NCBI RefSeq assembly: GCF_001659685.2
Contig: NZ_LXYE02000033.1
Coordinates: forward strand, 1 to 64,000
DNA length: 64,000 nt
Source: Labilibacter marinus
Lineage (GTDB): Bacteria; Bacteroidota; Bacteroidia; Bacteroidales; Marinilabiliaceae
Direction: 5' to 3'
The notes beneath the pieces were generated by a model, which saw only the letters and a program-made list of their open reading frames with translations, made no database searches and was not told the DNA's origin. Numbering within the stretch: the stretch's first letter is position 1; the number at the start of each line of letters is the position of its first letter. The position numbers were made by a program, and so were the translations under genes. Below, one piece after another: positions 61,273-64,000 of the stretch.

Positions 61273-62076
61273 ATGAAAAACTATTGGAAACAGATATCAG
61301 TCATAAGTATTTTGGCTGCAGTTGTTGTAGCTTGCTCTACAGTGCCTATTACAGGGCGTTCGCAATTAAACTTATTCCCAGAGTCACAAATGACTGAAAT
61401 GAGTTTAAGTAATTATAGTGCCTTTTTAAAAGAAGCTAAGCTATCTACCGACCAAAAGCAAACCGCTATGGTAAAAGAGGTAGGCGAGAATATTGCTTCT
61501 GCTGTTGAAAAATACTTAAAAGATAACGGGCTAGGTAGTCATGTTGAAAACTTTAGTTGGGAATTTAATTTAGTAGATGATCCTACGCCAAACGCTTGGT
61601 GTATGCCTGGTGGTAAAGTGGTTTTTTATACAGGAATTCTTCCTTTTACAAAGGATGAAAATGGTTTAGCTGTAGTGATGGGCCATGAAATTGCGCATGC
61701 AGTTGCACGTCATGGTAACGAGCGTATGAGTCAGCAAATGGGTGTGCAGGCAGTAGCCACAGGATTACAGGTAGCCATGCAAGAGCAACCAGAACAAACA
61801 CAGCAAATCTATATGGGAGCCTTTGGTTTGGGAGCACAATATGGTATGACATTGCCATTTTCTAGAACGCATGAAACCGAAGCGGATAAAATGGGATTGG
61901 TATTTATGGCTATGGCAGGATACGATCCGGCAGGAGCAGCTACTTTTTGGAAACGTATGTCAGAGAGTGGAGGTCAAAAACCACCAGAATTTATGAGTAC
62001 TCACCCAGCGGATGATACACGAATTAAAGATATTCAGGCATATTTACCAGAAGCATATAAGTATTTAAAGAAGTAA
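61273..62076 (+). CDS. M48-family metallopeptidase lipoprotein
   Basis: Zinc endopeptidase of the envelope, similar to the BepA/YfgC and LoiP group that cares for outer-membrane proteins. The lipobox is VVVACSTV (Cys21), then PITGRSQLNLFPESQM, a common stretch in this group. The zinc site is His138, Glu139 and His142 (VMGHEIAHAVARHG), with Glu203 (HETEADKMG) as third ligand. The C-terminal FMSTHPADDTRIKDIQ is typical. 267 aa is normal for the form without TPR repeats. It probably acts in the periplasm on the outer membrane's inner face. Confidence 0.94.
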   Translation: MKNYWKQISVISILAAVVVACSTVPITGRSQLNLFPESQMTEMSLSNYSAFLKEAKLSTDQKQTAMVKEVGENIASAVEKYLKDNGLGSHVENFSWEFNLVDDPTPNAWCMPGGKVVFYTGILPFTKDENGLAVVMGHEIAHAVARHGNERMSQQMGVQAVATGLQVAMQEQPEQTQQIYMGAFGLGAQYGMTLPFSRTHETEADKMGLVFMAMAGYDPAGAATFWKRMSESGGQKPPEFMSTHPADDTRIKDIQAYLPEAYKYLKK

Positions 62077-62185
62077 TTTAGTCTACAGTCTTTAGTAATT
62101 CGTACGCTGAGTGTGTGTTGATACTGTTTATTGCTTACTGGAGACTGTGGCCTTTAATGGAATAGGTGTTTTGTGTATAAATCTT

Positions 62186-62213
62186 TATACTTGATACTTA
62201 ATACTTGATACTT
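62186..62213 (+). repeat. Short tandem repeat of TACTTGA/TACTTAA units
   Basis: Four 7-nt units (TACTTGA TACTTAA TACTTGA TACTTTT) lie in line before the small lipoprotein gene. The fourth runs into a T tract. Confidence 0.6.
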
Positions 62214-62218
62214 TTTTT

Positions 62219-62226
62219 TACATTTG
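62219..62226 (+). promoter_or_regulatory. Candidate -7 element for the small lipoprotein gene
   Basis: TACATTTG matches TAnnTTTG, 26 bp before the ATG at 62253. The nearest TTG is 25 bp upstream, which is too far, so only the -7 half is supported. Confidence 0.35.
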
Positions 62227-62252
62227 TGATCGTTAGAATTTTCGGTATAAAA

Positions 62253-62651
62253 ATGAAGAAAGATTTTTCAAAGTTTAAGGTTTTAGGAATCACGCTATTG
62301 GTGACGATGTCGTCGTGCGTGGGTGGTTCTTTAGAACTGAATGCCGAAACACTTCGTAATTATGGATTTGAGTTAGATATACATGCTGCGGATAGGTTAC
62401 AAACTGTTGGCAAGCAAAAGAAATCTAAATCTAATTCTAAATTTAAGATTAATAAGCTGATAGAATCGGGGAGGGCCCAAGTAGCTACTTCTGCCTATTC
62501 TATCGATTATGTACCCATTGTATTTTATTTAAGGTATCAGCACTATCTGAGCCCTTGCATAAATCCTAATATCAAAGCTGGGGAACTTCTTTTCTCAAGC
62601 ACTTACCAAGGAATCAACTTCCAAAATAGAGCAGGACCTCTATCTTGCTAA
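62253..62651 (+). CDS. Small lipoprotein of unknown function
   Basis: 132 aa from the ATG at 62253; a TTG 48 nt upstream is unlikely since a -7 box lies between. The lipobox is TMSSCVGG (Cys22). The mature part begins SLELNAETLRNYGFELDIHAADRL, then a Lys/Ser-rich stretch (KQKKSKSNSKFKINKL) and an end with two more Cys. No family is recognised. It is between the M48 peptidase and secA, and a common role with them is not evident. Confidence 0.55.
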   Translation: MKKDFSKFKVLGITLLVTMSSCVGGSLELNAETLRNYGFELDIHAADRLQTVGKQKKSKSNSKFKINKLIESGRAQVATSAYSIDYVPIVFYLRYQHYLSPCINPNIKAGELLFSSTYQGINFQNRAGPLSC

Positions 62652-62766
62652 TATAAGTATATTCCCATTCGGTGATAAATATTACCATTCGTTATAATTC
62701 ATAGTAAATTAAATATTGAATGAAGCATTGATTATTGGTGCGCATTCAAGTTATATTATATAAATC

Positions 62767-64000
62767 ATGGCATTTTTAAATAATGTGGTTACCAAGTTGT
62801 TTGGTAGCAAATACGAAAGAGATTTAAAGGAATTAAATCCAGTAGTAGATCAGGTAAAGTCTGTTTATCCTGAAATAGAAAAGTTAAGTAACGATGATTT
62901 ACGTCAGCGTAGCGAAGGCTTAAGAGCTAAAATTAATGAAGCAATAAAAACTGAGAAAGAAGAAATTGCTCAACTAAAAGCTAAAACAGAAGACCCTGCA
63001 GTTGGAATCACTGAGAGAGAGAAGATATATGCAGAGGTTGACAAAATAGAAAAAGATATTGATGAGAAGTTAGAGAAAGTATTGGGCGACCTATTACCAG
63101 AGGCTTTTGCTATTCTTAAAGATACAGCGCGTCGTTTAACGGAAAACGAAAAAGTAGAGGTAACAGCTTCTCAGTTTGATAGAGATTTAGCGGCCAGCCG
63201 CGATTTTGTAGATATTGAAGGTGATAAAGCCATTTGGTATAACACATGGGATGCTGGTGGTGCACCGGTAACCTGGGCAATGATTCACTACGATGTGCAA
63301 TTGTTTGGAGGTGTGGCACTTCATCAAGGTAAAATTGCTGAGATGGCAACGGGTGAAGGTAAAACGCTTGTGGCTACCTTGCCTGTGTTCTTGAATGCAC
63401 TTACGGGTCGTGGTGTTCATGTAGTAACCGTGAATGACTACCTAGCAAAACGTGACTCCGAATGGATGGGACCTCTTTATCAGTTTCATGGTCTTTCAGT
63501 AGATTGTATCGATAAGCACCGTCCTAACTCCAATGAGCGACGCACAGCTTATAACAGCGATATTACTTTTGGTACCAACAACGAGTTTGGTTTCGATTAC
63601 TTACGTGATAATATGGCCATTTCTCCAGAGGATTTGGTACAACGCAAGCATAATTATGCTATTGTGGATGAGGTGGATTCTGTATTGATTGATGATGCTC
63701 GTACGCCTTTAATTATTTCTGGTCCTGTGCCTAAGGGCGACGATCAGTTGTTTGAAGAACTTAAGCCAAAGGTTGAAAAGCTAGCAGAAGTGCAGCGCCA
63801 GTTGGTTTCAGGTATTTTGGTAGAGGCCAAAAAGAAAATGAAGTCGGAGGATAAAAAAGTTGCTGAAGAAGGTGCTTTGGAATTACTTCGTGTATTTAAA
63901 GGTCTTCCGCGTAATAAACCATTGATTAAGTTTTTAAGTGAGCCTGGCGTTAAGGCAAGCATGTTAAAAACAGAGAACTTCTATATGCAGGAGAATAACA
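62767..64000 (+). CDS. secA: Preprotein translocase subunit SecA, N-terminal part (runs off the window)
   Basis: Motor ATPase that drives unfolded proteins through SecYEG. 411 codons are present, from [23 protein letters not shown]. Visible features are [22 protein letters not shown] in part ([14 protein letters not shown], Walker A), [34 protein letters not shown] and [23 protein letters not shown] in part ([18 protein letters not shown], the DEAD-like Walker B). The helical insert near 60-110 ([13 protein letters not shown]) is a Bacteroidota-type extension. The reading frame is open to the window's end, so the truncation is due to the window and not biology. Confidence 0.97.
   Translation, partial: MAFLNNVVTKLFGSKYERDLKELNPVVDQVKSVYPEIEKLSNDDLRQRSEGLRAKINEAIKTEKEEIAQLKAKTEDPAVGITEREKIYAEVDKIEKDIDEKLEKVLGDLLPEAFAILKDTARRLTENEKVEVTASQFDRDLAASRDFVDIEGDKAIWYNTWDAGGAPVTWAMIHYDVQLFGGVALHQGKIAEMATGEGKTLVATLPVFLNALTGRGVHVVTVNDYLAKRDSEWMGPLYQFHGLSVDCIDKHRPNSNERRTAYNSDITFGTNNEFGFDYLRDNMAISPEDLVQRKHNYAIVDEVDSVLIDDARTPLIISGPVPKGDDQLFEELKPKVEKLAEVQRQLVSGILVEAKKKMKSEDKKVAEEGALELLRVFKGLPRNKPLIKFLSEPGVKASMLKTENFYMQENN

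Noticed and set aside
62767-64000. Truncated secA pseudogene
   Set aside because: The frame is open to the last base of the window with all motifs intact; the cut is the window edge.

Overview
The window is a 64 kb, AT-rich chromosomal piece of a member of the Bacteroidota. The evidence is a SusC/SusD pair, a one-protein hybrid two-component regulator, many short lipoprotein signals ending in Cys, TAnnTTTG-type -7 promoter elements, and the gene order yicC-gmk-nadD. Gene content (xylan utilisation, SulP, thiol peroxidase, NifX-like protein) would fit a marine polysaccharide degrader of the Bacteroidales/Marinilabiliales type, but that placement is inference. No rRNA, tRNA or CRISPR array was found.

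Region 1 (101-25370) is a xylan utilisation locus. A hybrid two-component regulator is divergent from a GH3 xylosidase. Then come SusC, SusD, a lipoprotein with two tandem carbohydrate-binding modules, a PKD-GH10 xylanase, a second GH10, a GPH-type sugar symporter, a third GH10, a cytosolic GH43, a lipoprotein GH43, a TIM-barrel sugar isomerase-like protein with an extra N-terminal domain, a ThuA-like protein and a CE7-type acetyl xylan esterase. The expected flow is capture and cutting at the surface, deacetylation and trimming in the periplasm, import by the symporter, and final cutting in the cytosol. The third GH10 and the cytosolic GH43 are each preceded by a similar leader. Both leaders have a conserved stem with a compensatory base change and a CATCTG that can pair with the CAGATG containing the start codon.

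Region 2 (25408-31597) holds an unrecognised gene divergent from a three-gene unit: a TonB-dependent receptor without a SusD partner, an M29/NicX-like metalloenzyme and an NCS1 permease. It looks like an uptake and breakdown unit for a nitrogen heterocycle, though the substrate is unknown.

Region 3 (31670-57000) is mostly housekeeping and envelope genes. It includes thiol peroxidase, two histidine kinases, two late cobalamin genes, SulP, an SDR lacking the usual Tyr, a beta-barrel/UPF0251/NifX-like unit, yicC-gmk-nadD, a triple-FAS1 lipoprotein, a CarH-like MerR/cobalamin regulator, FUSC, MFS and rhomboid proteins. The non-coding stretches at 21.3, 38.5, 39.6-40.1 and 54.5 kb carry large palindromic repeats; one is bounded by 10-bp terminal inverted repeats.

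Region 4 (57120-61036) looks like an accessory insertion. It has three 31-32 bp repeats resembling IS21 ends, an array of TTCGCA boxes phased every 10-11 bp, a 10-bp inverted repeat, and then a single large gene fusing a UPF1-like helicase to a phospholipase-D nuclease domain. That is the architecture of the type II Mokosh antiphage system.

Region 5 (61273-64000) has an M48 metallopeptidase lipoprotein, a small lipoprotein and the first 411 codons of secA, which runs off the window.
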